Shown: positions 16,682 through 26,028 of the stretch, in pieces
Position numbering within the stretch: position 1 is the first letter of the stretch
How the letters are laid out: the number at the start of each line of letters is the position of its first letter
Assembly: GCA_910577665.1 (NCBI GenBank)
Contig: CAJTOJ010000006.1
Coordinates: forward strand, 65,838-129,837
Direction: 5' to 3'
Length of the DNA stretch: 64,000 nt
Source of the DNA: an uncultured Acetatifactor sp.
Lineage (GTDB): Bacteria > Bacillota > Clostridia > Lachnospirales > Lachnospiraceae
Notes under the pieces: generated by a model
The model's input: only the letters and a program-made list of their open reading frames with translations
Databases searched by the model: none
What the model was told of the DNA's origin: nothing
Program-made: the position numbers and the translations under genes

Positions 16682-18584
16682 TTTGGTCTTTGCTCCGTAA
16701 ATCTGTATGATCTGGTAAATCCAATGGCGTCTGCCCCATCACACACCAGCTATCCGCCTCCCCACTCACCGGATCACGCCTGCGATAATCAAACAGGACA
16801 AAATATAATTCCTGTCCATAGGATTCCTGCCATCCTGCCATTTTCTCCCTGTCCCACACCGGGCAGTTAAAAACTTCCATATGGGTCATTTTTTCAAGCT
16901 GCCTGCTGTCATAGCCATCATATCCTGGCAGATACTGCTGGCGGAAATCCCTGCTGCGGTAGAATCCCTTCAGCTTCTCCCTGTACCCGGACAAATCCAT
17001 GGCAAACTCCGGCCTGCTCTTCATATTCTCTCTGAGGTACAGGTCATACACAAGCAATTCCCGGTATGCTGCTTCCCTGCCACCATCGTATTCCCTTGCA
17101 AATGCCAGCAGCACCTGGTAACGGTAAACCCTGGCCGGGCTGTTTTCAAAATAGCCGTTCCGTTCATAAAAAGCCGCCAGCGCCTCATACATGGCAAAAG
17201 GACTCTCAAAAGCCTGTTCCAGAAAAGGCATTGTGTGTGTAAACTGCCTGCTGTTATAGTACAGTTCCACCATCTCTTCGATCCCCTTCAGATGCAACAC
17301 GTCCTCATAGGACAGCCATCTGGTATACAGAACCTCATAGGGAGGCTGTCCCTGGTAGCAGATTCCGTACTCCCTGGCCCGTTTGGCCATCTCTGAACCC
17401 TTTAGTACCTTTAGGAACCCCAGCTGAAGCTGTTCCGGACCCATGCGGTAGACCCGGTTGAAGGAAGCCCTGAAGCTGGCATAGTCTTCCCAGGGCAGTC
17501 CCGCAATGAGATCCAGGTGCCTGTGTACATTGCCAGTCTGCCCAATGGATGCCACTGCCCAATCCAGCCGCTCCAGGTCCATGGTGCGCCGGATAGCCTG
17601 CAAAGTACGCGGATTACAGGACTGCACACCCATTTCCAGCTGGACCAGTCCCGGACGGAAACGGTTTAACAGTGCAATCTCTTCCTCCCCCAGAAGATCC
17701 CCCGCTATCTCAAAATGAAAGTTTGTGACACCATTGTCATGTTCTAGAAGATACTGCCATATACCCAGGGCATGTTCCCGGTTACAGTTGAATGTCCTGT
17801 CCACAAATTTCACTTGTTTTACCTTTTTGTCCAGGAAAAACTGTAGCTCCCTCTTCACAGTCTCCAGGTTCCGCAGCCGTACCCTCCTGTCAAGGGAGGA
17901 GAGACAATAGCTGCATCGGAAAGGGCATCCACGGGCAGACTCATAGTACAGAATACGGTTCTCAAAGGGAGCCGGGTCTTCATACAGGAACGGGATATTG
18001 TCCAGATCCGCCTTTAGACGGGACGCAGTATACCCGGAGGGCAGACATAGTCCCGGAACATCTGTAAGAGAGGGGATATTGCCAGACCCAGGATCCTTTC
18101 CGGATTCTACATTGTCTGCCGGGACATTGTCAGACATAGGAAAGGTTTCAGGCTCTGTACCGTCCCCGGAAATGTCCCCCCTTACAGAATGGGTGTCCAG
18201 GTAATAGGCCATCAGCTCCCGGAAGGTTTCTTCCCCTTCCCCCACCATGATCCCGGTAAGCTGGGGATATTCCCTTAGTATCGCAGCAGCATCGCAGGAC
18301 ACCTCCGGGCCGCCCAGCCACAGGGCCGTCCGGGGCAGAAGCTTGGGAATCTCCTGCAGAAGCTCCCGGATCAGCTTCCAGTTCCAGATATAGCAGGAAA
18401 ATCCGATGGCATCGGGTTTCCTGCGGTAAATATCTGCCAGGATCCGGGATGGATACTGGTTGATGGTATACTCTGCCAGCTCCACATGGCTTCTTGCCTT
18501 CTCCCCCACACAGGCCCGCAGGCTGTATATTGCCGGATTGGAATGGATAAATTTAGCGTTCACTGCCACCAATAGAAATCTCAT
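16656..18584 (-). CDS. B12-binding radical SAM protein (DUF4080 type)
   Basis: 642 residues. The start is the ATG overlapping the phosphoesterase stop (ATGA); the longer ORF is rejected. Residues 1-120 form a cobalamin-binding-like Rossmann domain. A low-complexity insertion (about 140-175, Asp/Gly/Pro-rich) is followed by the radical SAM core with RGCPFRCSYCLSS holding the three cluster cysteines, then EMGVQSCNPRTL. The C-terminal ~200 residues match the DUF4080-like tail seen with such enzymes. The substrate is unknown. Anaerobes use this class for methylation and other radical chemistry. Confidence 0.88.
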   Translation of the reverse strand: MRFLLVAVNAKFIHSNPAIYSLRACVGEKARSHVELAEYTINQYPSRILADIYRRKPDAIGFSCYIWNWKLIRELLQEIPKLLPRTALWLGGPEVSCDAAAILREYPQLTGIMVGEGEETFRELMAYYLDTHSVRGDISGDGTEPETFPMSDNVPADNVESGKDPGSGNIPSLTDVPGLCLPSGYTASRLKADLDNIPFLYEDPAPFENRILYYESARGCPFRCSYCLSSLDRRVRLRNLETVKRELQFFLDKKVKQVKFVDRTFNCNREHALGIWQYLLEHDNGVTNFHFEIAGDLLGEEEIALLNRFRPGLVQLEMGVQSCNPRTLQAIRRTMDLERLDWAVASIGQTGNVHRHLDLIAGLPWEDYASFRASFNRVYRMGPEQLQLGFLKVLKGSEMAKRAREYGICYQGQPPYEVLYTRWLSYEDVLHLKGIEEMVELYYNSRQFTHTMPFLEQAFESPFAMYEALAAFYERNGYFENSPARVYRYQVLLAFAREYDGGREAAYRELLVYDLYLRENMKSRPEFAMDLSGYREKLKGFYRSRDFRQQYLPGYDGYDSRQLEKMTHMEVFNCPVWDREKMAGWQESYGQELYFVLFDYRRRDPVSGEADSWCVMGQTPLDLPDHTDLRSKDQNDAFLHQH

Positions 18585-19525
18585 AATCCAAACCTCTCCG
18601 CCAGCCTCTCCCACTCTTCCTCCGGTACTTCAGAGGCAGAGGGAACCCCCAGTTCCCTGGCCCGCTCCTCCATGGCAAGCACAGAATGGAAAAAATAGTT
18701 CACACCTGTCACAAGGCTCTTCTTCACCGCTTTGTTCAGTACCCTGCCCATCTCATCCACACCACTCTCTCCAAAAGCACGCAGATATCCCTCCACATCG
18801 TAGGAAATGGACAGAAGTTCTGCCTCCCACCCCTGACTGTCCCCTGTAAGCATGGCGAATTGTGCATGCCTGCCCTGGCCATCCATGCAGAGCCCCAGGG
18901 AACCGGGATTGATGTAGGTCTTGCTCTGCCAGACTCCCCCGCCCCACATGTCTTGTCCCTGTGACCTCTTCTGGAACATATCCTTTTCCTGGCAGGATCG
19001 TCCCTGCCCATCCCCTTCCCACTGGTAAATCTCCTGGTGATGGCTATGTCCGCCCAAAAGACAGGAATAGGGAAGCTTCCCCATGACAGCTTCCCTCAGT
19101 CCTTCTTCCATATATACATTCCCCCGCACCCGCCCAGGTGTCCCATGGCAGATGTAGAGAGCAGGACATCCCTCCACACACACCTCCCGTTCCGTGGGCA
19201 GGGATGCGAAAAACATCATATCCTCCTTCCGCATCTGTCCCAAGGTATAAAATAAGGTACCATTGGAGGAAGATGGCTTCCAGCCCTGGTGATTGTCCCG
19301 GTTATCCAGCAGATACTCTTCCCGGTTGCCCCGGATCACATAGCAAGGCAGTTCCTGCTGCATTCCATAGAGAAGATCCAATGTCCGCAGGGGATAAGGT
19401 CCATCCGTTACATAATCCCCCAGGCAGATCACACCATCCACTGGATGCTCCCCCAGATATGCCAGAAATGCCTCAAATGCCTTGAAATTGCCGTGGATAT
19501 CACTGATCAGAGCCAGCCTTACCAT
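18581..19525 (-). CDS. Metallophosphoesterase
   Basis: 314 residues. Calcineurin-like motifs in order: DIHGN (start), GDYVTDG, GNREE, CHGTPG and GHSHHQ, giving the full two-metal site. The start MVRLALISDIHGN is taken because the domain begins there; GGAGA precedes it. An insertion around residues 190-225 (rich in Gln, Gly and basic residues) separates GHSH from INPGSLG. The family includes nucleotide and phosphodiester hydrolases; the substrate here is unknown. It overlaps the radical SAM start and follows galT by 31 bases. Confidence 0.88.
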   Translation of the reverse strand: MVRLALISDIHGNFKAFEAFLAYLGEHPVDGVICLGDYVTDGPYPLRTLDLLYGMQQELPCYVIRGNREEYLLDNRDNHQGWKPSSSNGTLFYTLGQMRKEDMMFFASLPTEREVCVEGCPALYICHGTPGRVRGNVYMEEGLREAVMGKLPYSCLLGGHSHHQEIYQWEGDGQGRSCQEKDMFQKRSQGQDMWGGGVWQSKTYINPGSLGLCMDGQGRHAQFAMLTGDSQGWEAELLSISYDVEGYLRAFGESGVDEMGRVLNKAVKKSLVTGVNYFFHSVLAMEERARELGVPSASEVPEEEWERLAERFGL

Positions 19526-19556
19526 TCCATGTCTCCTTTCCCGTCCAATCTTCCAG

Positions 19557-21125
19557 TCATCCAATCGTCTGTAAAAACCGGTCAAAGGCCGCCTGCCCTT
19601 CTGGTGTCCTCTTATAAACGCCTGCGTCCTCCAGCACTTCCATAAACACCAGGCCGATCTCTTTCTCAATGATTGCATCTATATTAGCAGCATCCATCCT
19701 GTCATATTTCGGAGCAAATTCCTCCACCCAGTCAGCATGTTTGGCCAGCAAGACATCTGCCCGCAGGTCACCTCCGGCCAGCAGCACTTCCTTCAGCCGG
19801 GCCATCTCCTCCTTCAGGCGGGCAGGCAGCACCGCCAGCCCCATGACCTCAATGAGACCGATGTTCTCCTTCTTGATATGGTGCAGCTTTCCATGGGGAT
19901 GATAGACCCCCAGAGGATGCTCTTCCGTGGTGATATTGTTGCGCAGCACCAGATCCAGTTCAAAATTCTCTCCCCGCTTCCTGGCAATAGGGGTTATGGT
20001 GTTGTGGGGTTCCCCGCCTGTGTAAGCATAAACAAAAGCTTCCTCATCTGTGTATCCCCTCCATTTTTCCAGAATCACATCTGCCAGGGCAATGATGCGG
20101 TCCGTATCTGCGCCACTCAGCCGGATCACGGACATAGGCCAGTTCACCACGCCTGCCGCTATATCCTCATATCCTGTTACCTGGAAAGTACGCTCCACAG
20201 GTGCCTTGGCCATGGCAAACTCATAATGCCCACCCTGGAAATGGTCATGGCTAAGGATGGATCCACCCACAATGGGCAGATCTGCATTGGATCCCACAAA
20301 ATAATGGGGGAACTGCTTCACAAAGTCAAACAGCTTGCAGAACGTGGCATGCTCAATCTTCATGGGCACATGGCTGGAATTGAATACAATACAATGCTCA
20401 TTATAGTACACATAGGGCGAATACTGGAACCCCCACCTGCTTCCATTGATGATCACAGGAATGATACGGTGGTTCTGCCTGGCAGGATGATTCACCCGGC
20501 CTGCATACCCCTCATTCTCCCAGCACAGCAGACACTTGGGATATCCGGACTGCTTCGCATTCTTCGCCGCTGCAATGGCCTTGGGATCTTTTTCTGGCTT
20601 GGACAGGTTGATGGTAATGTCCAGATCCCCGTATTTTGTGGGGGCAATCCACTTCATGTCCTTACAGACCCGGTATCTTCTGATATAATCGGAATCCTGG
20701 CTCAGCTTGTAGTAATAATCCGTGGCAACCTCCGGAGACTGTGTCTCATATAATTCATGGAACCTGCGGATCACTTCACTGGGCCTGGGCATCAGTATTC
20801 CCATTATCCTTGTATCAAAGAGATCCCGGTACGTCACTGTGTTCTCCTCCAGAAGCCCTTTTTCGTATGCATAGTCACACATACGGCCAAGGAGCTGTTC
20901 CAGGCAGGTTCCCTGGTCACCTGGCTCCATGGCAGTCCCCTCCCCCTCCAGATCTTCCTGCTCTTCCAGTTCCTCCAGACCAAACAGCTCAAGCAGGCGA
21001 TTGGTGGTATAGATCACATCATCCGGCTGCACCAGTCCTGTCTGTACACCATATGTTACAAGTTCCCTGACATCTGCCTGTATCATATCTGTTTGTATCA
21101 TCCCTGTCTCTTGCACCATTTCCAT
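19557..21125 (-). CDS. galT: UTP-hexose-1-phosphate uridylyltransferase, class 2
   Basis: 522 residues, the length of Firmicute class 2 GalT, not the ~350 of the enterobacterial type. Active-site segment GGSILSHDHFQGG (His-Asp-His-x-Gln) and the nucleotide-binding-like stretch HPARQNHR are visible. It exchanges UMP between UDP-glucose and galactose-1-phosphate (Leloir pathway). An acidic stretch (LEELEEQEDLEGEG, about 50-63) sits in the N-terminal part. galK lies 128 bases upstream on the same strand; galE is not in the window. Confidence 0.95.
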   Translation of the reverse strand: MEMVQETGMIQTDMIQADVRELVTYGVQTGLVQPDDVIYTTNRLLELFGLEELEEQEDLEGEGTAMEPGDQGTCLEQLLGRMCDYAYEKGLLEENTVTYRDLFDTRIMGILMPRPSEVIRRFHELYETQSPEVATDYYYKLSQDSDYIRRYRVCKDMKWIAPTKYGDLDITINLSKPEKDPKAIAAAKNAKQSGYPKCLLCWENEGYAGRVNHPARQNHRIIPVIINGSRWGFQYSPYVYYNEHCIVFNSSHVPMKIEHATFCKLFDFVKQFPHYFVGSNADLPIVGGSILSHDHFQGGHYEFAMAKAPVERTFQVTGYEDIAAGVVNWPMSVIRLSGADTDRIIALADVILEKWRGYTDEEAFVYAYTGGEPHNTITPIARKRGENFELDLVLRNNITTEEHPLGVYHPHGKLHHIKKENIGLIEVMGLAVLPARLKEEMARLKEVLLAGGDLRADVLLAKHADWVEEFAPKYDRMDAANIDAIIEKEIGLVFMEVLEDAGVYKRTPEGQAAFDRFLQTIG

Positions 21126-21253
21126 CCCCTTCTCCGTTTCTGTGCCATATCACACATTTCCAACACCCTGTCGTATATCCTGCGCAGGAACCTGCAGAAA
21201 ACAGCTGAAAATCCCATAAAACCAGCTTAACTACCTTCATGGCAGCCTGTCTG

Positions 21254-22420
21254 TCACGCCAGCACGCAAGGTCCGTCTCCCACTTCTACTACATAGAAAT
21301 CAGCAGCATATCCGATTTTCCCTAGATACGCCTTACCAACCTGCTCTATGAAAGTGTCAATGGCCTCATCCTTTACGATGCTGACAGTGCATCCCCCAAA
21401 GCCAGCCCCTGTCATACGGGAGCCAATAACCCCTTCTACCTTCCAGGCTTCCTCCACCAGGGTATCCAGTTCCACACCTGTGACCTCGTAATCATCCCGC
21501 AGGGACACATGGGAGGCATTCATCAACTGGCCGAACAGGGTGATATCACCTTTTTTCAAGGCATCCACAGCCTTGACCGTGCGCTGGTTCTCATATACGG
21601 CATGCCTTGCCCGCCTTCTGCGGACCTCACTGGCTATAGATGCGCTGTGTTTCTCAAAGGTCTCTTCATCCAGATCTCCCAGTCCTTTCAGCTGTACCAC
21701 CTGCTGCAGTTCCCCCAGAGCCGTTTCGCACTCGCTGCGGCGCTCGTTGTACTTGGAATCTCCCAGACCTCTCTTTTTGTTGCTACAGGCGATAACAATC
21801 TTCGCACCTTCCAGTGTAATGGGCGCATATTCGTAGGACAGATCCGCCGTATCCAGGAAAATTGCATGATCCCTCTTTCCCATGGCAATGGCGAACTGAT
21901 CCATGATACCACAGTTTACTTTATTGAACTGGTTCTCCGAGAACTGGCCGATCAGCGCCAGATCCTGGTTCGTCACGTCAAATCCGAAGAAATCCCGCAG
22001 GATAAACCCAGTGAGTACCTCCACAGAAGCCGAGGAGGACAGACCAGAACCATTGGGAATATTGCCATTCAGCAGCAGATCCATGCCACAGGGAATCTTC
22101 ATGCCCCTCTGTTCAAAAGCCCACATCACCCCCTTGGGGTAATTGGTCCAACGGGCTGCCTCAGAAGGCACCAGATCCTCCAGGGAAGACTCCAATATCC
22201 CAAGTCCGTCAAAATTCATGGAGTAAAACCGAAGCCTGTTGTCTTCCCGCTTTCTGGCCACCCCATATGTGCCAATCGTCAGCGCACAGGGAAACACATG
22301 CCCCCCGTTATAATCCGTGTGCTCCCCGATCAGATTCACACGACCAGGGGCAAAATACGCCTTTGCCCCTGGCGCATCCCCAAATACTTCCTGGAATTTC
22401 TTCAGAATAATGTCCTTCAT
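21254..22420 (-). CDS. galK: Galactokinase
   Basis: 388 residues, normal length. GHMP kinase motifs: GRVNLIGEHTDYNGG (substrate), GSGLSSSAS (ATP loop) and GAGFGGCTVSIV near the C-terminus. It phosphorylates galactose at C1 in the cytoplasm, feeding GalT. The start follows GGAGAGGG. First gene of the galactose pair; the ~530-bp upstream region holds a repeat but no clear operator. Confidence 0.97.
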   Translation of the reverse strand: MKDIILKKFQEVFGDAPGAKAYFAPGRVNLIGEHTDYNGGHVFPCALTIGTYGVARKREDNRLRFYSMNFDGLGILESSLEDLVPSEAARWTNYPKGVMWAFEQRGMKIPCGMDLLLNGNIPNGSGLSSSASVEVLTGFILRDFFGFDVTNQDLALIGQFSENQFNKVNCGIMDQFAIAMGKRDHAIFLDTADLSYEYAPITLEGAKIVIACSNKKRGLGDSKYNERRSECETALGELQQVVQLKGLGDLDEETFEKHSASIASEVRRRRARHAVYENQRTVKAVDALKKGDITLFGQLMNASHVSLRDDYEVTGVELDTLVEEAWKVEGVIGSRMTGAGFGGCTVSIVKDEAIDTFIEQVGKAYLGKIGYAADFYVVEVGDGPCVLA

Positions 22421-22683
22421 ACCCTCTCCATTTCCGCGGGACGCATCAGGCTACTGTAAATTGTCTTTCCACGCCCTGCACTTTTGTTGTCTTTCTGGTT
22501 TCCCGTCCTGCTCTCTGTCTGCCTTCAGCCCCAATGCATGCCATGTTCCTGCCCCATTGCCCTGCATCCCTGTGGACATCCTGGCTACACTGGCCAGTAG
22601 CATTCCCCGGATGTTAACTCTATTGTATAAAAAAAACAAAGGAATTTCTAGCCCCATTTGTTTTTAGAAGTTGTCATTATGTT

Positions 22684-22829
22684 AGCTGGTGTGACTGTTC
22701 ACAGGTGCCACCGCGAGGTGTTTTCACGCACTTTTTGCGTGACAAACCCGAGACTGTCGTGCGCCAAAACGCCTGCATTTGGCGTTTTGTGTGCATACGT
22801 TGCTGTGAACGGAGTGAACAGTAACTAGC
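22684..22829. repeat. Palindromic intergenic repeat, fullest copy
   Basis: About 146 bp between AGCTGGTGTGACTGTTCAC and the inverted GTGAACAGTAACTAGC. Inside is a hairpin CAAAACGCC-TGCATTT-GGCGTTTTG and the motif TTTTGCGTGACAAACCC. Half copies lie at 2490-2567 (left) and 15011-15057 (right); the end alone recurs at 38023-38038. No ORF. With the flanks, the whole 22421-22945 stretch has no gene. Confidence 0.65.
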
Positions 22830-22872
22830 CGGAAGATGCCATAGGCACATAGATTTTGTCCGGAATCAAGCC

Positions 22873-22916
22873 CGGCCAATTTATCAGCCTACAGTTGCAG
22901 ACAGACAAATTGGCCG
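22873..22916. terminator. Inverted repeat after the ABC-2 operon, possible terminator
   Basis: CGGCCAATTT (22873-22882) is inverted as AAATTGGCCG (22907-22916), 30 bases downstream of the permease stop. There is no T run on the minus side, so a terminator role is uncertain. Confidence 0.4.
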
Positions 22917-22945
22917 CTGTCTCAGTCTTTCACATGGATTGTCCT

Positions 22946-24076
22946 TCAGTTTGTCACCTGGTGTCTGCACCATCCTCTCTTCCCCCACACCAGCGATATC
23001 ACCAGGAATATGCAAGCAAACGCTGTTAGTATATACCGTAATGGACCAGGTGCATTCAACACCATCCCGGAGTAGGTAAAGGGCATGCTGTAAATGATCT
23101 GGTGGAGCCACAGATTCACCGGAAGCATGGGTAACTGGTCCAGGATCAGCAGGCAGAACACATTGGGGCCAAAGTAGATGGCCAGGGACCACAGGATGGC
23201 CGAGAACGTATTCCTGCACTTTGCAGATATGGCCTGTACCATGGCAGAGAGCAGCGTGATGGCAAACCAACCGCTTAGGTGCAGCATCACCAGTGCCTTC
23301 CACAATGGTTCCTGTCCCTGGCTCCATGTCATAGGCATCCCCGTCAGCCCACAGCTCACCCCCAGCCCTTCCGTGCCATAGAACCAGAAGGTCTCCAATA
23401 ACAGAATTCCCATCACCAGCCAGTAATAGGATGTAGCAAAGAGCCCTCCGGCCAATATCCGTGTAAAAAAGCATTTCTCCCTGCCTTTGGCTGCGGACAG
23501 TATAATATCTGCCATTCTCTGGGTATAGTCTTCCGCAAAACCAGGGGAAAGGCACACCACAATCACCACCCCCACCACAATGGAAAGCACCAGGAAGCGG
23601 TCCCAGTAGTATCCCCACCCCGACCCTGCATATCCGAACAGGAAATCTCCCCGCAGATATATGTTATCAGACAGGTTCTGTGGCAGGATAAACGTATTGC
23701 CGCCATCCTCTCCTAAAGTCTCCTGGGCAAACAGCTTCGCCACCAGACGGTTGGTATAATTGTCATTCCCTCCTGTCATGGCCGCTCCCTGCAGGTATGC
23801 ATAACCTGTATTCCGTTCAAGGTAATTTACCGGGGCGCCATATTTCTCCCAGATGTCCCGGACCACATTTTCCGTCAGCACCCCTGTATACTCTGCTGCA
23901 ATCTCTTTATCCTTCCCAATGGCTGCCAGACGCTGGTAAACTTCCCCCTGGTCTATCACTGCCTCCTCCCAGACAGATGACAATATCATATATAAGAAGG
24001 CCACCATCATTGGCAGTATCATAGCAGCAAGTGAAATTTTCCTGGAAATGATCCGATAAATTTCCCCTTTCATCAT
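22946..24076 (-). CDS. ABC-2 type transporter permease
   Basis: 376 residues. A first membrane span near residues 14-34, a long extracytoplasmic loop (about 35-150) and five further spans in the C-terminal half, the usual ABC-2 or bacitracin-exporter-like layout. GGGGG lies 7 bases before the start. It follows the ATPase gene by 21 bases and forms its membrane partner. The substrate is unknown; the sigma/ABC-2 arrangement suggests a stress or antimicrobial-peptide response, which is inference. Confidence 0.8.
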   Translation of the reverse strand: MMKGEIYRIISRKISLAAMILPMMVAFLYMILSSVWEEAVIDQGEVYQRLAAIGKDKEIAAEYTGVLTENVVRDIWEKYGAPVNYLERNTGYAYLQGAAMTGGNDNYTNRLVAKLFAQETLGEDGGNTFILPQNLSDNIYLRGDFLFGYAGSGWGYYWDRFLVLSIVVGVVIVVCLSPGFAEDYTQRMADIILSAAKGREKCFFTRILAGGLFATSYYWLVMGILLLETFWFYGTEGLGVSCGLTGMPMTWSQGQEPLWKALVMLHLSGWFAITLLSAMVQAISAKCRNTFSAILWSLAIYFGPNVFCLLILDQLPMLPVNLWLHQIIYSMPFTYSGMVLNAPGPLRYILTAFACIFLVISLVWGKRGWCRHQVTN

Positions 24077-24097
24077 TCTAGCACCCCCGTATGCGCT

Positions 24098-25054
24098 TCA
24101 CCGTCTTCCATTTTTCTTGCATTTTCCGCTTTTCTTCCCTGGATCTGCCTGGAAATCCCTCTCAGTGCCTTCTGTTGGTTCTCCAGTATTCCGTTCCCGG
24201 AAATAGTACAGATAAACATCTTCCAGATCCGGATCCACAGGCACAGCTCCCTCCAGGGGACAGTCATCTGACACAATCCGTAGCCGTACCCCCCTCTCTG
24301 TGTTCCGCAGGTTGCTCACAGAAAAACATGCCTGGTAATCTTCTGCCTGCTCCGGCTTCACATAGCACTCCCATACCTTTCCCCGCAGTTCTATGGTAAG
24401 CCCTTCCATACTGTTATTCCCTAAGAGCTGCCCACCCCGCATCAGCAGGATCCGATCCGCAATATACTCTACATCTGACACAATGTGAGTGGACAGGATC
24501 ACCATCCGGTCCCTGGACAGGGCACTGATAATATTCCGAAAGCGGATCCTTTCTCTTGGATCCAGCCCGGCTGTCGGTTCATCCAGTATCAAGATCTCCG
24601 GATCATTCAGCAAAGCCTGCGCAATGCCAAGGCGCCTTACCATGCCCCCGGAAAATGACTTGACCTTATGATTTTTCTCTGGCACAAGTCCTACCAGCTC
24701 CAGCAGCTCCTCCACCTTTGCCTCCGCCAGATCCTTTGGAATCGCTTTCAAGGCTGCCATATACAAGAGGAACCGTCTGGCAGTAAATTCCGGATAATAC
24801 CCGAAATTCTGAGGCAGGTAGCCCAGCATTCTGCGATATTCCGTACCCATCCTGCATATATTGCAGCCATCCAGTAGTATCTCCCCATCCGACAGTTCCA
24901 GGATTCCACAGATCATCCGCAACAGCGTTGTCTTCCCGGCGCCGTTGTCCCCCAGCAGTCCGTATACCCCATGGGTAAGCGTACAGGAGAACTTGTCCAC
25001 CACAGCACGCTTTCCATATTGCTTCGTCACCTGGTCCAGTGTCAGTTCCAGCAT
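24098..25054 (-). CDS. ABC transporter ATP-binding protein
   Basis: 318 residues. Walker A GDNGAGKTTLLR, Q-loop GYLPQNFG, signature SFSGGMVRRLG, Walker B ILILDEPTAGLDP and switch His in STHIVSD. This is the DrrA/BcrA-like subfamily that pairs with ABC-2 permeases. A C-terminal extension of ~100 residues is charged and ends in a Lys/Arg-rich tail. The start follows GGAGGGAG and overlaps the upstream membrane-protein gene by 13 bases. It energises transport from the cytoplasmic face. Confidence 0.93.
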   Translation of the reverse strand: MLELTLDQVTKQYGKRAVVDKFSCTLTHGVYGLLGDNGAGKTTLLRMICGILELSDGEILLDGCNICRMGTEYRRMLGYLPQNFGYYPEFTARRFLLYMAALKAIPKDLAEAKVEELLELVGLVPEKNHKVKSFSGGMVRRLGIAQALLNDPEILILDEPTAGLDPRERIRFRNIISALSRDRMVILSTHIVSDVEYIADRILLMRGGQLLGNNSMEGLTIELRGKVWECYVKPEQAEDYQACFSVSNLRNTERGVRLRIVSDDCPLEGAVPVDPDLEDVYLYYFRERNTGEPTEGTERDFQADPGKKSGKCKKNGRR

Positions 25055-25791
25055 ACCACTTCTCCTCCCTCTAATTTCCGGTAGCAGCTTCTAAGCTGCC
25101 CTGCCAGCAGTACCGTTCCCACAATCAGAACCACACCCCACAGCCACAGGAATCCTATGTCGTACAGCCCCGGAATGGCCGTAGGTACCAATGCCAGCAC
25201 CACCCATGCAGCCGATGCTGTCTGTCCATAGCGTCCCCAGCTCCCCCGCATAACCTCCAGCAGGAAAAAAGCACACAGATTCGACAGCACAAAAGGCACC
25301 AGCAGATAAAGTCCTATCTGGGCCAGGCTGCTTCCTGTATTCCATGCAATACCCACACAGCAGATACAGAGGGTCAGAATATCCACACTGCCAGCCAGGA
25401 TCATCCGAATTGTCCACATCTGGGACAGGTTGATATAACAGCTTTGCTCCAGTTCTGCCACGCCTCCTGTCAGATGCCGTCCGAACTCTCCACAGGCCAT
25501 CTGTCCCAGCCATGCGGCAGCCATAGATCCCCACCACAGATAATCCATCAGATCCCCCTGCCGCAAAGCAGTACCACACAAGAGCAGGATTACCCCTATG
25601 AGCACGGCACCCTGCATCCCCCAGAACACAGGGGACATATACTGTAGCTGGATCCCCACCACCTCCGGAAAAGAGGGTGTATACTGCACTTTCTTCCTTA
25701 CGGCTTCCCTGTGTATCTCCTCCAGGATCAACTGCCGCCTCCCTGCTTCCGGGATCAGTCCGTTGGCATAAGCCCGCAGTCTCCTTTCCAT
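25042..25791 (-). CDS. Membrane protein of the sigma/ABC-2 operon
   Basis: 249 residues from the ATG at 25791 (MERRLRAYANGLIPEAGRRQ). A cytoplasmic N-terminal ~55 residues precede six hydrophobic spans. Its place directly after an ECF sigma gene suggests an anti-sigma-like or transport-accessory role, unproven. The true start may be further up: an ATG at 25811 after AAGGGG would give MSEKKSDMERR if the run of six A residues (minus strand, 25799-25804) had seven. As written, that ATG is out of frame. The longer in-frame ORF from 25896 has a low-complexity N-terminus and no ribosome site. Confidence 0.65.
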   Translation of the reverse strand: MERRLRAYANGLIPEAGRRQLILEEIHREAVRKKVQYTPSFPEVVGIQLQYMSPVFWGMQGAVLIGVILLLCGTALRQGDLMDYLWWGSMAAAWLGQMACGEFGRHLTGGVAELEQSCYINLSQMWTIRMILAGSVDILTLCICCVGIAWNTGSSLAQIGLYLLVPFVLSNLCAFFLLEVMRGSWGRYGQTASAAWVVLALVPTAIPGLYDIGFLWLWGVVLIVGTVLLAGQLRSCYRKLEGGEVVCWN

Positions 25792-26028
25792 ATCACTCTT
25801 TTTTCTGACATGGTTGTCCCCTTCCCCTGTCTTTCCTTCCCTGCTCTCCTGTACCTTCCTGCCATTTTCCTGCACCTTGCTGCACCTCCTTGCCATTTTG
25901 CTGCTCTTCCCTCATGCCCCCCACCTTTCCATTCCCTCTGCCATCTCCTGCGTTTCCCGGTCTTCCCGGCTTAGGGAATCTTCCTTCCCCGCACACTTCC
26001 AGATATGCCATCTCTTACATGCAGGCAA

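Noticed and set aside
19737..20753. 338-aa plus-strand ORF in galT
   Set aside because: Antisense shadow of galT; no motif.
22705..22735. GGTGCCACCGCGAG resembling a T-box
   Set aside because: Lacks the AAGGTGG lead, terminator and downstream amino-acid gene; part of an interspersed repeat.
22884..23618. 244-aa minus-strand ORF in the permease region
   Set aside because: Alternative frame of the permease with Gly/Cys-rich non-natural composition.
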